The translations under genes and the position numbers were made by a program. A DNA stretch of 64,000 bases, taken from positions 62,001 through 126,000 of the forward strand of contig JAWKMU010000001.1 of NCBI GenBank assembly GCA_041392065.1, in the 5' to 3' direction. Within the stretch, counting starts at the first letter, position 1. Each line of letters starts with the position of its first letter. Source of the stretch: CAJQLB01 sp041392065 (GTDB lineage Bacteria; Bacteroidota; Bacteroidia; Flavobacteriales; Flavobacteriaceae). Below, piece by piece: positions 43,258 to 51,622 of this stretch. The notes under the pieces were generated by a model. The model saw nothing but the letters and a program-made list of their open reading frames with translations. It was not told where the DNA came from and did no database searches.

Positions 43258-44326
43258 AACCATACATATAGTCTTGTTTGGAATTGGACAAGTTGGAAGC
43301 ACATTAATCAATCAGATTAATGATGCTAAATCAAGACTGTTACAAGAGCAAAACTTAAAGTTAAGAATACCAATCATAGCAAATTCTAAATTGGCATTTT
43401 TTGATAAAGACGGAATTTCCAATGGTTGGGAAACAGATTTTGATATGTTTTCTGTACCATATAAAATTGAAGAAATCATCCAATTTGTAAAACACTATAA
43501 ATTTGAAAACTTAATTGCTATTGATGCTACAGCAAGTGTTGCTTTTACTCAAAATTACATCAAATTAATAGAAAACGGATTTCATATTGTTTCTGCCAAT
43601 AAAGTAGCCAATACTTTGCATTATGAGTTTTACAAAACCTTAAGGCTAGCATTGAAAAAACACAAAAAGTTATTTTTATACGAAACCAATGTTGGTGCTG
43701 GGTTGCCAATCATTGAAACGATTAAGAGTTTACACAATTCTGGCGAAAAAATTGATAAAATTCGAGGCGTATTCTCTGGTTCTCTAAGTTATATTTTCAA
43801 TCAGTTTTCAGAAAATGAAGTCACTTTTTCAAAAGTATTAAATGAGGCTTCAGCATTAGGATTAACAGAGCCTGATGCACGTGAAGATCTTTCAGGAAAT
43901 GATGTAGCAAGAAAACTATTAATTTTAGCAAGAGAGTTAAATATAAAAACCGAAATTCAAGATATTGCTATTCAATCTTTAGTGCCAAAACAACTCAATG
44001 GAAAAACAACCTTAAATCAATTTAAACATAGAAGCAAAGAGTTGGATGTCCCATTACAGGAGTTGAAAAATAAGCTATCTAAAAATCAAGTATTGAGATA
44101 TGTTGGCGAATTGGATGTCAATAAAAAGACATTAGAAGTAAAACTTATTCAAGAAGAAAAAAATTCGGCTTTAGGTCAACTAAAAGGAGCAGATTCTGTT
44201 TTTGAAATTTTTGCTGAATCTTATGGTAAACAACCTTTAGTCATTCAAGGTGCAGGAGCTGGTAAGCAAGTCACTGCAAGAGGTGTTTTGAGTGATGTGA
44301 TTAAATTGTCTAATAGATTAAATTAA
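43244..44326 (+). CDS. Homoserine dehydrogenase, monofunctional
   Basis: 360 residues. NAD(P)-binding motif IVLFGIGQVGSTL at the N-terminus, then SANKVAN (about 120), ETNVGAGLPII (about 143), FSGSLSYIFN (about 175) and GLTEPDAREDLSGNDVARK (about 205) as in the C-terminal part of ThrA/MetL. There is no aspartate kinase part. It reduces aspartate semialdehyde to homoserine, feeding the acceptor for methionine synthesis. Being inside the SAM-controlled operon, it is probably the methionine-dedicated isoenzyme; another homoserine dehydrogenase for threonine likely lies elsewhere. It overlaps the preceding gene by 14 nt, implying coupled translation. Confidence 0.88.
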   Translation: MSNSKTIHIVLFGIGQVGSTLINQINDAKSRLLQEQNLKLRIPIIANSKLAFFDKDGISNGWETDFDMFSVPYKIEEIIQFVKHYKFENLIAIDATASVAFTQNYIKLIENGFHIVSANKVANTLHYEFYKTLRLALKKHKKLFLYETNVGAGLPIIETIKSLHNSGEKIDKIRGVFSGSLSYIFNQFSENEVTFSKVLNEASALGLTEPDAREDLSGNDVARKLLILARELNIKTEIQDIAIQSLVPKQLNGKTTLNQFKHRSKELDVPLQELKNKLSKNQVLRYVGELDVNKKTLEVKLIQEEKNSALGQLKGADSVFEIFAESYGKQPLVIQGAGAGKQVTARGVLSDVIKLSNRLN

Positions 44327-44335
44327 TAGTTGAAC

Positions 44336-44386
44336 GTCAGTTCTAGTAATTTTATGACGAAAGGAATAAAATTTTATCGAGAATAA
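44336..44386. repeat. GTCAGTTC-family repeat between homoserine dehydrogenase and metH
   Basis: GTCAGTTCTAGTAATTTTAT leads into a perfect 8-bp hairpin (AATTTTAT/ATAAAATT) and ends with TTATCGAGAATAATT, echoing the ilvB-ilvN element. Confidence 0.5.
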
Positions 44387-44395
44387 TTAGAAATT

Positions 44396-45397
44396 ATGAG
44401 TGATATAAAACAAGAAATACAAAAACGAATCCTTGTGCTTGATGGAGCTATGGGAACTATGCTACAAGCTTATAAATTTACTGAGGAAGATTATCGTGGT
44501 GAACGCTTTAAAGAGTACCCTTCACCATTAAAAGGTAATAACGACTTACTTTCCATTACTCAACCTAAAGCTATTGCTGAGGTTCATAGAAAATATTTTG
44601 AAGCTGGAGCAGATATTGTTGAAACCAATACATTTTCAGGGACTTCCATTGCTATGGCAGATTATAACATGGAAAATTTGGTGTACGAACTTAACTATGA
44701 ATCTGCAAAAATTGCAAAACAAGTTGCTGACGAGTTCACAAAGGTAAACCCAGTAAAACCAAGATTTGTTGCAGGAAGTATTGGACCAACAAACAAAACT
44801 GCGAGTTTGTCTCCTGATGTGAATAAGCCTGAATATCGAGCCATTACCTTTGATGAATTGCGTATTGCGTACAAAGAACAAGTTGAAGCCTTGATTGATG
44901 GAGGTGTTGATGTCCTTTTAGTTGAAACTATTTTTGACACCCTTAACGCCAAAGCAGCTTTATTTGCTATTGAAGAAGTTAAAGAAGAACGACAAATAGA
45001 TATTCCAATTATGGTTTCTGGAACTATTACAGATGCTTCTGGAAGAACCTTGTCTGGACAAACTGTTGAAGCTTTTTTAGCTTCAATTTCGCATATTCCT
45101 TTATTGAGTGTTGGGTTTAATTGTGCTCTTGGAGCAGAACAACTAAAGCCTTATTTACAACGATTGGCCAAAGCGACAGATTTTCACACATCTGCTCATC
45201 CAAATGCTGGTTTACCAAATGCCTTTGGCGAATATGATCAAAGTCCAAAACAGATGCAACAATTTATTGAAGATTACCTTCAAGATGGACTCATCAATAT
45301 TATTGGTGGTTGTTGTGGTACTAGTCCAGCACATATAAATGCAATTGCCGAAGTAGCTCAAAATTATAAACCAAGAAAAATTACAATAGAGGTTTAA
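44396..45397 (+). CDS. metH: Methionine synthase, homocysteine-binding subunit (split MetH, N-terminal part)
   Basis: 333 residues covering only the homocysteine S-methyltransferase barrel: LVLDGAMGTMLQ (about 12), ADIVETNTFSGTS (about 73), and the three zinc-binding cysteines in VGFNCALGAEQ (about 241) and IGGCCGTSPAHI (about 302). In most bacteria this barrel is fused to the rest of MetH; here the frame ends with TAA and the remaining domains restart at an ATG overlapping the stop by one base (TAATG), so the two halves are made as separate, translationally coupled chains. The split is not a mutation as both ends are clean. Confidence 0.93.
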   Translation: MSDIKQEIQKRILVLDGAMGTMLQAYKFTEEDYRGERFKEYPSPLKGNNDLLSITQPKAIAEVHRKYFEAGADIVETNTFSGTSIAMADYNMENLVYELNYESAKIAKQVADEFTKVNPVKPRFVAGSIGPTNKTASLSPDVNKPEYRAITFDELRIAYKEQVEALIDGGVDVLLVETIFDTLNAKAALFAIEEVKEERQIDIPIMVSGTITDASGRTLSGQTVEAFLASISHIPLLSVGFNCALGAEQLKPYLQRLAKATDFHTSAHPNAGLPNAFGEYDQSPKQMQQFIEDYLQDGLINIIGGCCGTSPAHINAIAEVAQNYKPRKITIEV

Positions 45398-48300
45398 TGA
45401 ATAAAGCATCAAGAAAATATTTAACCTTATCAGGACTGGAACCACTTGTAATTACTCCAGAAAGTAATTTTATTAACGTTGGTGAGCGCACTAATGTTAC
45501 TGGATCAAGAAAATTTCTGCGATTAATTAAAGAAGAAAAATTTACAGAAGCTTTAGATGTTGCAAGACATCAAGTAGAAGGAGGTGCCCAAATTCTAGAT
45601 GTGAATATGGACGAAGGTATGCTTGACGGAAAGTATGCCATGACGACCTTTTTAAATCTCATTGCTTCTGAACCTGATATTGCACGAATTCCAATAATGA
45701 TTGATAGTTCTAAATGGGAGATTATTGAAGCTGGACTTCAAGTTGTGCAAGGAAAGAGTATTGTTAACTCTATCAGTTTAAAAGGAGGTGAAGCTGAATT
45801 TATCAGACAAGCAAAATTGATAAAACGTTATGGAGCTGCTGTGATAGTCATGGCATTTGATGAAGATGGTCAAGCAGATACCTTGCATAGACGTATAGAA
45901 ATCTGTAAACGTTCTTATGATATATTGGTTGAACTTGTCAACTTTCCGCCTCAAGACATCATTTTCGATCCCAATATTTTTCCAGTAGCAACAGGAATGG
46001 AAGAACATAAATTAAATGCATTAGATTTTTTTAAAGCCACTAAATGGATAAGAGAAAATCTACCTTATGCCAATGTTTCTGGAGGCGTGAGCAACGTATC
46101 GTTTTCCTTTAGAGGGAATGACATAGTTCGCGAGGCTATTAATGCTTCATTTTTATATCATGCCATTCAACATGGAATGAATTTAGGAATCGTCAATCCA
46201 GCTATGTTAGAAGTTTATGATGAAATTGATAAAGATTTATTAGAGCACGTTGAAGATGTATTATTTGATAGACGTGACGATGCTACAGAACGCTTGCTGG
46301 ATTTTGCCGAAACTGTAAAAGGGCAAAAGAAAGAAACAACAGAAGAGGTTTTAGAATGGCGAAACGATACCCTTCAAGATAGAATTACACACGCTCTGGT
46401 AAAAGGAATAGATGCCTTTATCATCGAAGATGTCGAAGAAGCTCGCTTGTCAGTTTCAAAACCAATAGAAGTTATCGAAGGTCATTTAATGATTGGAATG
46501 AACGTTGTTGGAGATCTTTTTGGAAGTGGAAAAATGTTCTTACCACAAGTAGTGAAATCCGCAAGAGTAATGAAAAAAGCAGTTGCTTATTTACAAACAT
46601 TTATTGAAGAAGCGAAAAAAGCCCCTAAATCCCCAAAAGGGACTTTACATTGGAAAACTGCTGATCCAGTTTTATACAATTTACTTAAAGATTTTGCAAG
46701 ACAGATGCGTAATCAACCCACTGAAGCAGAAAACTTGTTGTGGAATGTTTTAAGTGGGAAAAAATTAGATGGTTTTAAGTTTAGAAGACAACATATTATA
46801 GGAAGTTATATTGCTGATTTTATCTGTTTAAAATCTAACTTAATTATTGAAATAGATGGATTAATCCACCAGCTACCAGAAAACAAAGCTTCTGATGCTG
46901 AACGTACAAAATGGCTAGAAAATGAAGGCTTTAGAGTCATTAGATTTACAAATGCTCAAGTACTTTCAAATTTAGATTATGTTTTAGCAGATATAAAGAA
47001 AAATCTTGCGGTTCCTCCTTTGGAGGTTAGGAGGCAGGGCAAGATTTTAATGGCAACTGTAAAAGGAGATGTGCATGATATTGGAAAAAATATAGTGAGT
47101 GTTGTTTTGGGTTGTAATAATTATGAGATAGTTGATTTAGGCGTTATGGTACCACCAGAGAAAATTATTGAAACTGCCATTAAAGAAAATGTAGATATTA
47201 TTGGCTTAAGTGGATTGATTACACCTTCTCTTGATGAAATGACTTTTATATCCAAAGAAATGGAAAAGAAAAATTTAACCATTCCATTAATTATTGGTGG
47301 TGCAACAACTTCACGAGCACATACCTCAGTAAAAATTGCACCAAATTACAGTAATACTGTGGTTCATATTAACGATGCATCCAGAGCAGTGACTGTGGTT
47401 GGAAACTTACTTCAAAAGGATAATAAAGTCTTTAAAGAACAAATTAGAGAAGAGTACGATAAATTCCGCGTGCAGTTTTTAAAACGAGGAAAGAAAAAAG
47501 AATTTTTATCTATTGAAGAAGCTCGACAAAATAAATTTAAAATCGATTGGAATTCTACAGAAATAGTAAAACCAAAGCAATTAGGAATTCAAGTTATTGA
47601 TAATTTCGATATCCAAAAACTAGAAGACTACATTGATTGGAGTCCATTTTTTAGAAGTTGGGATTTACATGGTAAATTTCCAGATATTTTAGATGATAAA
47701 GTTGTTGGCAAACAAGCTACAGAACTTTATAATGATGCTCAGAAATTGTTACAGCGAATTATTGATGAAAAATTATTGAAAGCAAAAGCTGTATTTGGGC
47801 TCTTTCCTGCAAACACAATAGATGATGATGACATTTTAATTCAGGAATCAGTAATTAGGAATCAAGAATGTAAATTCCTAACCCTTCGCCAGCAATCAAA
47901 AAAAGCCGACGGAAAACCAAACATTGCACTTGCCGATTTTATTGCACCAAAAGAATCTGGTATTCAAGATTATATTGGTTGTTTTTGTGTTTCAACAGGA
48001 TTCGGAACTGAGGCATTAGCAAAAGAATTCGAAAATAATCATGACGATTATAATGCGATTATGATAAAAGCCTTAGCAGATCGTTTAGCTGAAGCCTTTG
48101 CTGAATATTTGCATAAAGAAGTACGAATAAATCATTGGAGCTATGCCTCTAATGAAAACCTGTCTAATGAAGAATTAATAAAAGAAGGTTATAAAGGTAT
48201 TCGTCCAGCTCCTGGTTATCCAGCTTGTCCAGATCATTTAGAAAAGAAAACCCTTTGGAATCTGCTTCAAGTAGAAGAAAATATTGGAGTAAAACTTACC

Positions 48301-48477
48301 GAAAGTTTGGCAATGTGGCCAGCTGCAAGTGTAAGTGGTTACTACTTTGGAAACCCAGAAGCAAGATATTTCGGACTTGGGAAAATTACCGAAGATCAAG
48401 TCAAGGATTATGCCAAGCGTAGAGAAATTATAGAAGAAGAAGCAAAAAAATGGTTAAATCCGAATTTAGCAGAATAG
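45397..48477 (+). CDS. metH: Methionine synthase, B12-dependent part (split MetH), with an inserted DUF559 endonuclease domain
   Basis: 1026 residues. Order: methyl-tetrahydrofolate-binding domain (about 20-290; NVGERTNVTGSRKF, ISLKGGE), helical cap (about 310-408; EGHLMIGMNVVGDLFGSGKMFLPQVVKSAR), then a foreign insert (about 410-547), the cobalamin domain (549-690; axial His in GDVHDIGKNI, then SGLITPSLDEM, GGATTSRAHT), and the SAM-binding activation domain (about 730-1020; RPAPGYPACPDH, SLAMWPAASVSGYYF). Without the insert the chain would be about 889 residues, the normal length of this half. The insert is in frame and interrupts only the cap-to-cobalamin linker, so methyl transfer to homocysteine may be kept. 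See the separate entry for the insert. Confidence 0.93.
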   Translation: MNKASRKYLTLSGLEPLVITPESNFINVGERTNVTGSRKFLRLIKEEKFTEALDVARHQVEGGAQILDVNMDEGMLDGKYAMTTFLNLIASEPDIARIPIMIDSSKWEIIEAGLQVVQGKSIVNSISLKGGEAEFIRQAKLIKRYGAAVIVMAFDEDGQADTLHRRIEICKRSYDILVELVNFPPQDIIFDPNIFPVATGMEEHKLNALDFFKATKWIRENLPYANVSGGVSNVSFSFRGNDIVREAINASFLYHAIQHGMNLGIVNPAMLEVYDEIDKDLLEHVEDVLFDRRDDATERLLDFAETVKGQKKETTEEVLEWRNDTLQDRITHALVKGIDAFIIEDVEEARLSVSKPIEVIEGHLMIGMNVVGDLFGSGKMFLPQVVKSARVMKKAVAYLQTFIEEAKKAPKSPKGTLHWKTADPVLYNLLKDFARQMRNQPTEAENLLWNVLSGKKLDGFKFRRQHIIGSYIADFICLKSNLIIEIDGLIHQLPENKASDAERTKWLENEGFRVIRFTNAQVLSNLDYVLADIKKNLAVPPLEVRRQGKILMATVKGDVHDIGKNIVSVVLGCNNYEIVDLGVMVPPEKIIETAIKENVDIIGLSGLITPSLDEMTFISKEMEKKNLTIPLIIGGATTSRAHTSVKIAPNYSNTVVHINDASRAVTVVGNLLQKDNKVFKEQIREEYDKFRVQFLKRGKKKEFLSIEEARQNKFKIDWNSTEIVKPKQLGIQVIDNFDIQKLEDYIDWSPFFRSWDLHGKFPDILDDKVVGKQATELYNDAQKLLQRIIDEKLLKAKAVFGLFPANTIDDDDILIQESVIRNQECKFLTLRQQSKKADGKPNIALADFIAPKESGIQDYIGCFCVSTGFGTEALAKEFENNHDDYNAIMIKALADRLAEAFAEYLHKEVRINHWSYASNENLSNEELIKEGYKGIRPAPGYPACPDHLEKKTLWNLLQVEENIGVKLTESLAMWPAASVSGYYFGNPEARYFGLGKITEDQVKDYAKRREIIEEEAKKWLNPNLAE
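46622..47038 (+). mobile_element. DUF559/Vsr-like endonuclease element inserted in frame in metH
   Basis: Residues about 410-547 of the metH product match no MetH domain. They read as a DUF559 endonuclease fold: EAENLLWNVLSGKKLDGFKF, FRRQH (462-466), Asp474 in YIADFIC, Glu485/Asp487/His491 in LIIEIDGLIH, and DAERTKWLENEGFRVIRFTN (500-519). All expected catalytic acids are present. The DNA ends are short palindrome-rich tracts, CCCCTAAATCCCCAAAAGGG at the left (46622) and CCTCC-TTT-GGAGG at the right (about 47014-47026), the same type as intergenic repeats at 50698 and 53081. Known: DUF559 is related to very-short-patch-repair nucleases. Inferred: an element that spread into a coding gene and stayed in frame. 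Confidence 0.8.
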
Positions 48478-48482
48478 TTGTC

Positions 48483-48502
48483 ATTCCTGCGCAGGCAGGA
48501 AT
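48483..48502. repeat. Palindromic repeat after metH
   Basis: ATTCCTGC-GCAG-GCAGGAAT, an 8-bp perfect stem, 5 nt after the metH stop. It pairs in layout with the next repeat just as 28414/28545 do between ilvD and ilvB. Confidence 0.7.
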
Positions 48503-48533
48503 CCACTTTGAACAGAATTAGTAATTAAAAAGA

Positions 48534-48551
48534 TTCCCACTTTCGCAGGAA
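48534..48551. repeat. Decayed palindromic repeat directly before metF
   Basis: TTCCCAC-TTTC-GCAGGAA: same loop and outer arms as the copy before ilvB, with two mismatched pairs. It ends 6 nt before the metF ATG. Confidence 0.6.
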
Positions 48552-48557
48552 GTAAAC

Positions 48558-49514
48558 ATGAAAGTAACAGAGCACATAAAAAAAGCCAATGGAAGCACTC
48601 AGTTTTCATTTGAAATATTACCACCTTTAAAAGGTCAACACATCAAATCTATATTTGATAATATTGATCCTTTAATGGAGTTTAAACCTCCTTTTATTGA
48701 TGTTACTTACCATCGTGAAGAATATGTGTTTAAAGAACTTGATAATGGTTTGCTAAAAAAGCAAGTGGTAAAAAAACGTCCAGGAACAGTTGGTATTTGT
48801 GCAGCCATACAAAACAAATATCAAGTAGATGCAATTCCTCATATATTATGTGGTGGTTTTACAAAAGAGGACACCGAAAACTTCTTAATCGATTTAGATT
48901 TTTTAGGGATAAAAAATGTGATGGCTTTACGAGGTGATGCTGTAAAAAGTGAAATCTATTTTAAACCAGAGCGAGAAGGTCACGCTTATGCTTCTGAGTT
49001 AGTAGCTCAAATTCAAGAGTTAAACAAAGGCAATTATTTAGATGAAGAGTTACTCAACTCATCAGCTACTAATTTTTGTATTGGTGTCGCAGCTTATCCA
49101 GAAAAACACATGGAATCACCGAGTTTGGACAGCGATATTCACTTCCTGAAAAAGAAAATAAAAAATGGTGCTGAGTACATCGTAACTCAAATGTTTTTTG
49201 ATAATAAAAAATACTTCGATTTTGTTGAAAAATGCCGAAAAGCAGATATTACTGTGCCAATTATTCCAGGATTAAAACCAATAGCAACTAAAAAGCAACT
49301 CAACTTAATTCCGCATCGTTTTCATGTAGATTTACCTGAAGATTTAATTATAGAAGTGATAAAGTGCAAAGACAATGAACAAGTAAAACAAGTTGGAATA
49401 GAATGGTGTATTGCACAATCAAAAGAATTGCAAAAAGCTGGAATTCCTGTACTGCATTATTATTCTATGGGAAAAAGTGATAATATAAAAACCATAGCTT
49501 CTCAGGTATTCTAG
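48558..49514 (+). CDS. metF: Methylenetetrahydrofolate reductase
   Basis: 318 residues. TIM-barrel flavoenzyme: catalytic Glu in FSFEILPP (about 17-24), FIDVTYHRE (about 46), NVMALRGDA (about 120) and EYIVTQMFFDNKKYFDF (about 210). It makes the 5-methyl-tetrahydrofolate used by the metH product just upstream. It follows metH after 80 nt holding two palindromic repeats and is the last gene of the methionine group. Length is normal. Confidence 0.95.
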   Translation: MKVTEHIKKANGSTQFSFEILPPLKGQHIKSIFDNIDPLMEFKPPFIDVTYHREEYVFKELDNGLLKKQVVKKRPGTVGICAAIQNKYQVDAIPHILCGGFTKEDTENFLIDLDFLGIKNVMALRGDAVKSEIYFKPEREGHAYASELVAQIQELNKGNYLDEELLNSSATNFCIGVAAYPEKHMESPSLDSDIHFLKKKIKNGAEYIVTQMFFDNKKYFDFVEKCRKADITVPIIPGLKPIATKKQLNLIPHRFHVDLPEDLIIEVIKCKDNEQVKQVGIEWCIAQSKELQKAGIPVLHYYSMGKSDNIKTIASQVF

Positions 49515-49547
49515 CATTATTTTATTTCGCTATATTTACCGACAATT

Positions 49548-50648
49548 ATGAGGAGATTTTTGCTTTTACTTTTTGTTGGTTGCCAACTTTTTGCTTTTGC
49601 TCAAGATCAAAAATCTTCTACGTTTTCAAGCATTGATGTTAATTATTTTGCAGGAAACATTGCACTTCATAACAATGGTATTTTACACTTAATTACTGGA
49701 CATCCTGAAGGTGTTATTGTTAGTTGGAACAAAAAAACCTTCGGACAAAATTCTTGGGAACAACGTTATAATTATCCAGACTATGGTGTGTCGTTTAGTT
49801 ATCAAGATTTAAAAAACGAAGTGCTTGGAAATAATTACGCTCTTTATGGTCATTATAACTTTTATTTTTTGAATAGGAATTTAATGGTTCGTATTGGCCA
49901 AGGCTTAGCTTACACAACCAATCCTTATGACAAAGAAAACAATCATAAAAATATTGCATTTGGCAGTCAATTTATGAGTAGTACTTATGCAATGATTAAT
50001 TATAAAAAAGAACGTCTATTTGATAATTTTGGGTTTCAAGCAGGTTTATCATTTATTCATTATTCCAATGCCAATGTAAAAGCACCAAATACAAGTGTTA
50101 ATTCCATGACTGTAAATGCTGGTTTAACCTATAGCTTTGATGATGTAGACCCAGAATATCAATACGATTTAAGTGATGATGAGCCATATAAAGAACCAAT
50201 AAAATACAACATTGTTTTTAGAAGTGGAGTAAACGAAAGTGATGTGATAGGTAGTGGCCAATACCCATTTTATGTACTCTCTGCCTATGCTGATAAACGC
50301 TTAAACAGAAAAAGTGCCATACAGTTTGGTGTCGATGCATTTTTTTCAATGTTTTTAAAGGAACTAATATATTACCAATCAGTTGGGTTTCCTGAAAATA
50401 GTATTGATGCAGATACAGATTATAAACGTTTAGGAGTGTTTGTTGGTCATGAATTATTCATCAATAAATTGTCAGTCGTATCTCAATTTGGTTTTTATGC
50501 TTACTATCCTTATGATTTTGAAGGAAGAGTCTATCAACGAATTGGTATAAAACGTTATTTTGGTGATAAATGGTTCGCTGCTGCAACCTTAAAAACGCAT
50601 ACTGCAAAAGCTGAAGCATTAGAGTTTGGAATTGGAATACGTTTATAA
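49548..50648 (+). CDS. Acyloxyacyl hydrolase / PagL-like outer-membrane lipid A deacylase
   Basis: 366 residues with a signal peptide (MRRFLLLLFVGCQLFAFAQ). The middle has the PagL-type active-site motif with His and Ser in LSFIHYSNANVKAPNTSVNS (about 168), and the rest alternates beta-strands typical of a small outer-membrane barrel, ending in LEFGIGIRL. Family members remove an ester-linked acyl chain from lipid A. Flavobacterial members are longer than PagL because of an added C-terminal half, as here. It follows metF by 33 nt and could be read from the methionine operon, though a functional link is not evident. Confidence 0.75.
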   Translation: MRRFLLLLFVGCQLFAFAQDQKSSTFSSIDVNYFAGNIALHNNGILHLITGHPEGVIVSWNKKTFGQNSWEQRYNYPDYGVSFSYQDLKNEVLGNNYALYGHYNFYFLNRNLMVRIGQGLAYTTNPYDKENNHKNIAFGSQFMSSTYAMINYKKERLFDNFGFQAGLSFIHYSNANVKAPNTSVNSMTVNAGLTYSFDDVDPEYQYDLSDDEPYKEPIKYNIVFRSGVNESDVIGSGQYPFYVLSAYADKRLNRKSAIQFGVDAFFSMFLKELIYYQSVGFPENSIDADTDYKRLGVFVGHELFINKLSVVSQFGFYAYYPYDFEGRVYQRIGIKRYFGDKWFAAATLKTHTAKAEALEFGIGIRL

Positions 50649-50697
50649 GTTAGAAGCATGAAGTTGGAAGTCAGAAGAAATATAAAAAAGAACAATT

Positions 50698-50739
50698 CCT
50701 TCCCTTTTTAAGGGAGGGTGTCCGAAGGACGGAAGGGTT
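50698..50739. repeat. Palindromic intergenic repeat (CCTTCCC...GGAAGGG type)
   Basis: Hairpins TCCCTT-TTT-AAGGGA (50701-50715) and GTCC-GAA-GGAC (50720-50730) are enclosed by CTTCC/GGAAG arms. Similar to the ends of the metH insert and to 53081. Confidence 0.6.
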
Positions 50740-50745
50740 AAAAGA

Positions 50746-50763
50746 TTTCCGTTTTTACGGAAA
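50746..50763. repeat. Palindromic repeat abutting the start of the head-GIN lipoprotein gene
   Basis: TTTCCGT-TTTT-ACGGAAA, a 7-bp perfect stem with a 4-nt loop, whose last base touches the ATG at 50764. Confidence 0.65.
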
Positions 50764-51519
50764 ATGAATATGAAGAAAATAATTTACATATTAAGTTTAT
50801 TACTCATTGTTGCTTGCAACAGCGAAGATGTTTTTGATTGCTTTCAAACAGAAGGTAATCTTGTTCAGCAGGAAATAATAGTTGAAGCTTTTGAACGTAT
50901 TTTAGTCAATCGTGATGTTGAGCTTATTGTAAAAGAAGGTACAGAATATAAAGTAGTGATTGAAACTGGAGATAACTTACTCAACGATATAGATGTTGTT
51001 GTAATTGGTAATCAGTTACAGCTTTCAGACAATAATACCTGTAACTATGTAAGAGATTATGGTATTACTAAAATTTATGTAACAGCACCAAACTTAACAG
51101 AAATAAGACATTCCTCACAGTATGATGTATCGTCAGAAGGTGTATTAACCTATCCTAATTTAAGAATCATATCAGAAGACTTTTTTGAACCTGAAAATTT
51201 TACTGTAGGTGATTTTAGGTTACAAGTTGAAGTTGATAAACTAAATGCTGTTGCCAATAATATTTCTTCATTTTATATCTCTGGAACCGTAAATAATCTC
51301 ATCATAGGTTTTTTCTCAGGCGCAGGACGTTTTGAAGGCGAGAATTTAATCGCTCAAAATATTGAGGTGTTTCATAGAGGTAGTAATGATATGATTGTAA
51401 ACCCACAAATGTCTTTATCTGGTGAATTGCGTGGTACTGGAAACTTAATTTCTGTAAACCAACCACCAATGGTAAATGTCCAGCAGTTTTATACAGGAGC
51501 GCTTATTTTTGAGGATTAA
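50764..51519 (+). CDS. Head-GIN/DUF2807 domain lipoprotein
   Basis: 251 residues. Signal MNMKKIIYILSLLLIVACNS ends in a lipobox with Cys18. The body (VEAFERILVNRDVELIVKEG, about 37-56, then VVIETGDNLLNDIDVVV) is the 'head GIN' putative auto-transporter adhesin domain DUF2807, a right-handed beta-helix-like fold that runs to GELRGTGNLIS. Role unknown, cell surface or periplasm. The second ATG (50770) is an equally possible start. It is preceded by two different palindromic repeats. Confidence 0.82.
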   Translation: MNMKKIIYILSLLLIVACNSEDVFDCFQTEGNLVQQEIIVEAFERILVNRDVELIVKEGTEYKVVIETGDNLLNDIDVVVIGNQLQLSDNNTCNYVRDYGITKIYVTAPNLTEIRHSSQYDVSSEGVLTYPNLRIISEDFFEPENFTVGDFRLQVEVDKLNAVANNISSFYISGTVNNLIIGFFSGAGRFEGENLIAQNIEVFHRGSNDMIVNPQMSLSGELRGTGNLISVNQPPMVNVQQFYTGALIFED

Positions 51520-51622
51520 AAAAAATCAAATTTCACTATTTCACTAGTTCAAAAGTATTGTTTACTCATTTCAGATTTTATAATTCATTTGAAGTATTTA
51601 AGTTTGACTAAATTTCAAATTT

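Noticed and set aside
46622..47038. MetH insert as an intein
   Set aside because: There is no Cys/Ser at the first insert position with a matching His-Asn at its end, and the piece has a nuclease fold without splicing blocks. It is best read as a domain left in the mature chain.
46622..47038. MetH insert as a separate gene fused by assembly error
   Set aside because: Both junctions stay in frame, there is no start or stop codon at the edges, and codon use and base composition resemble the surrounding gene.
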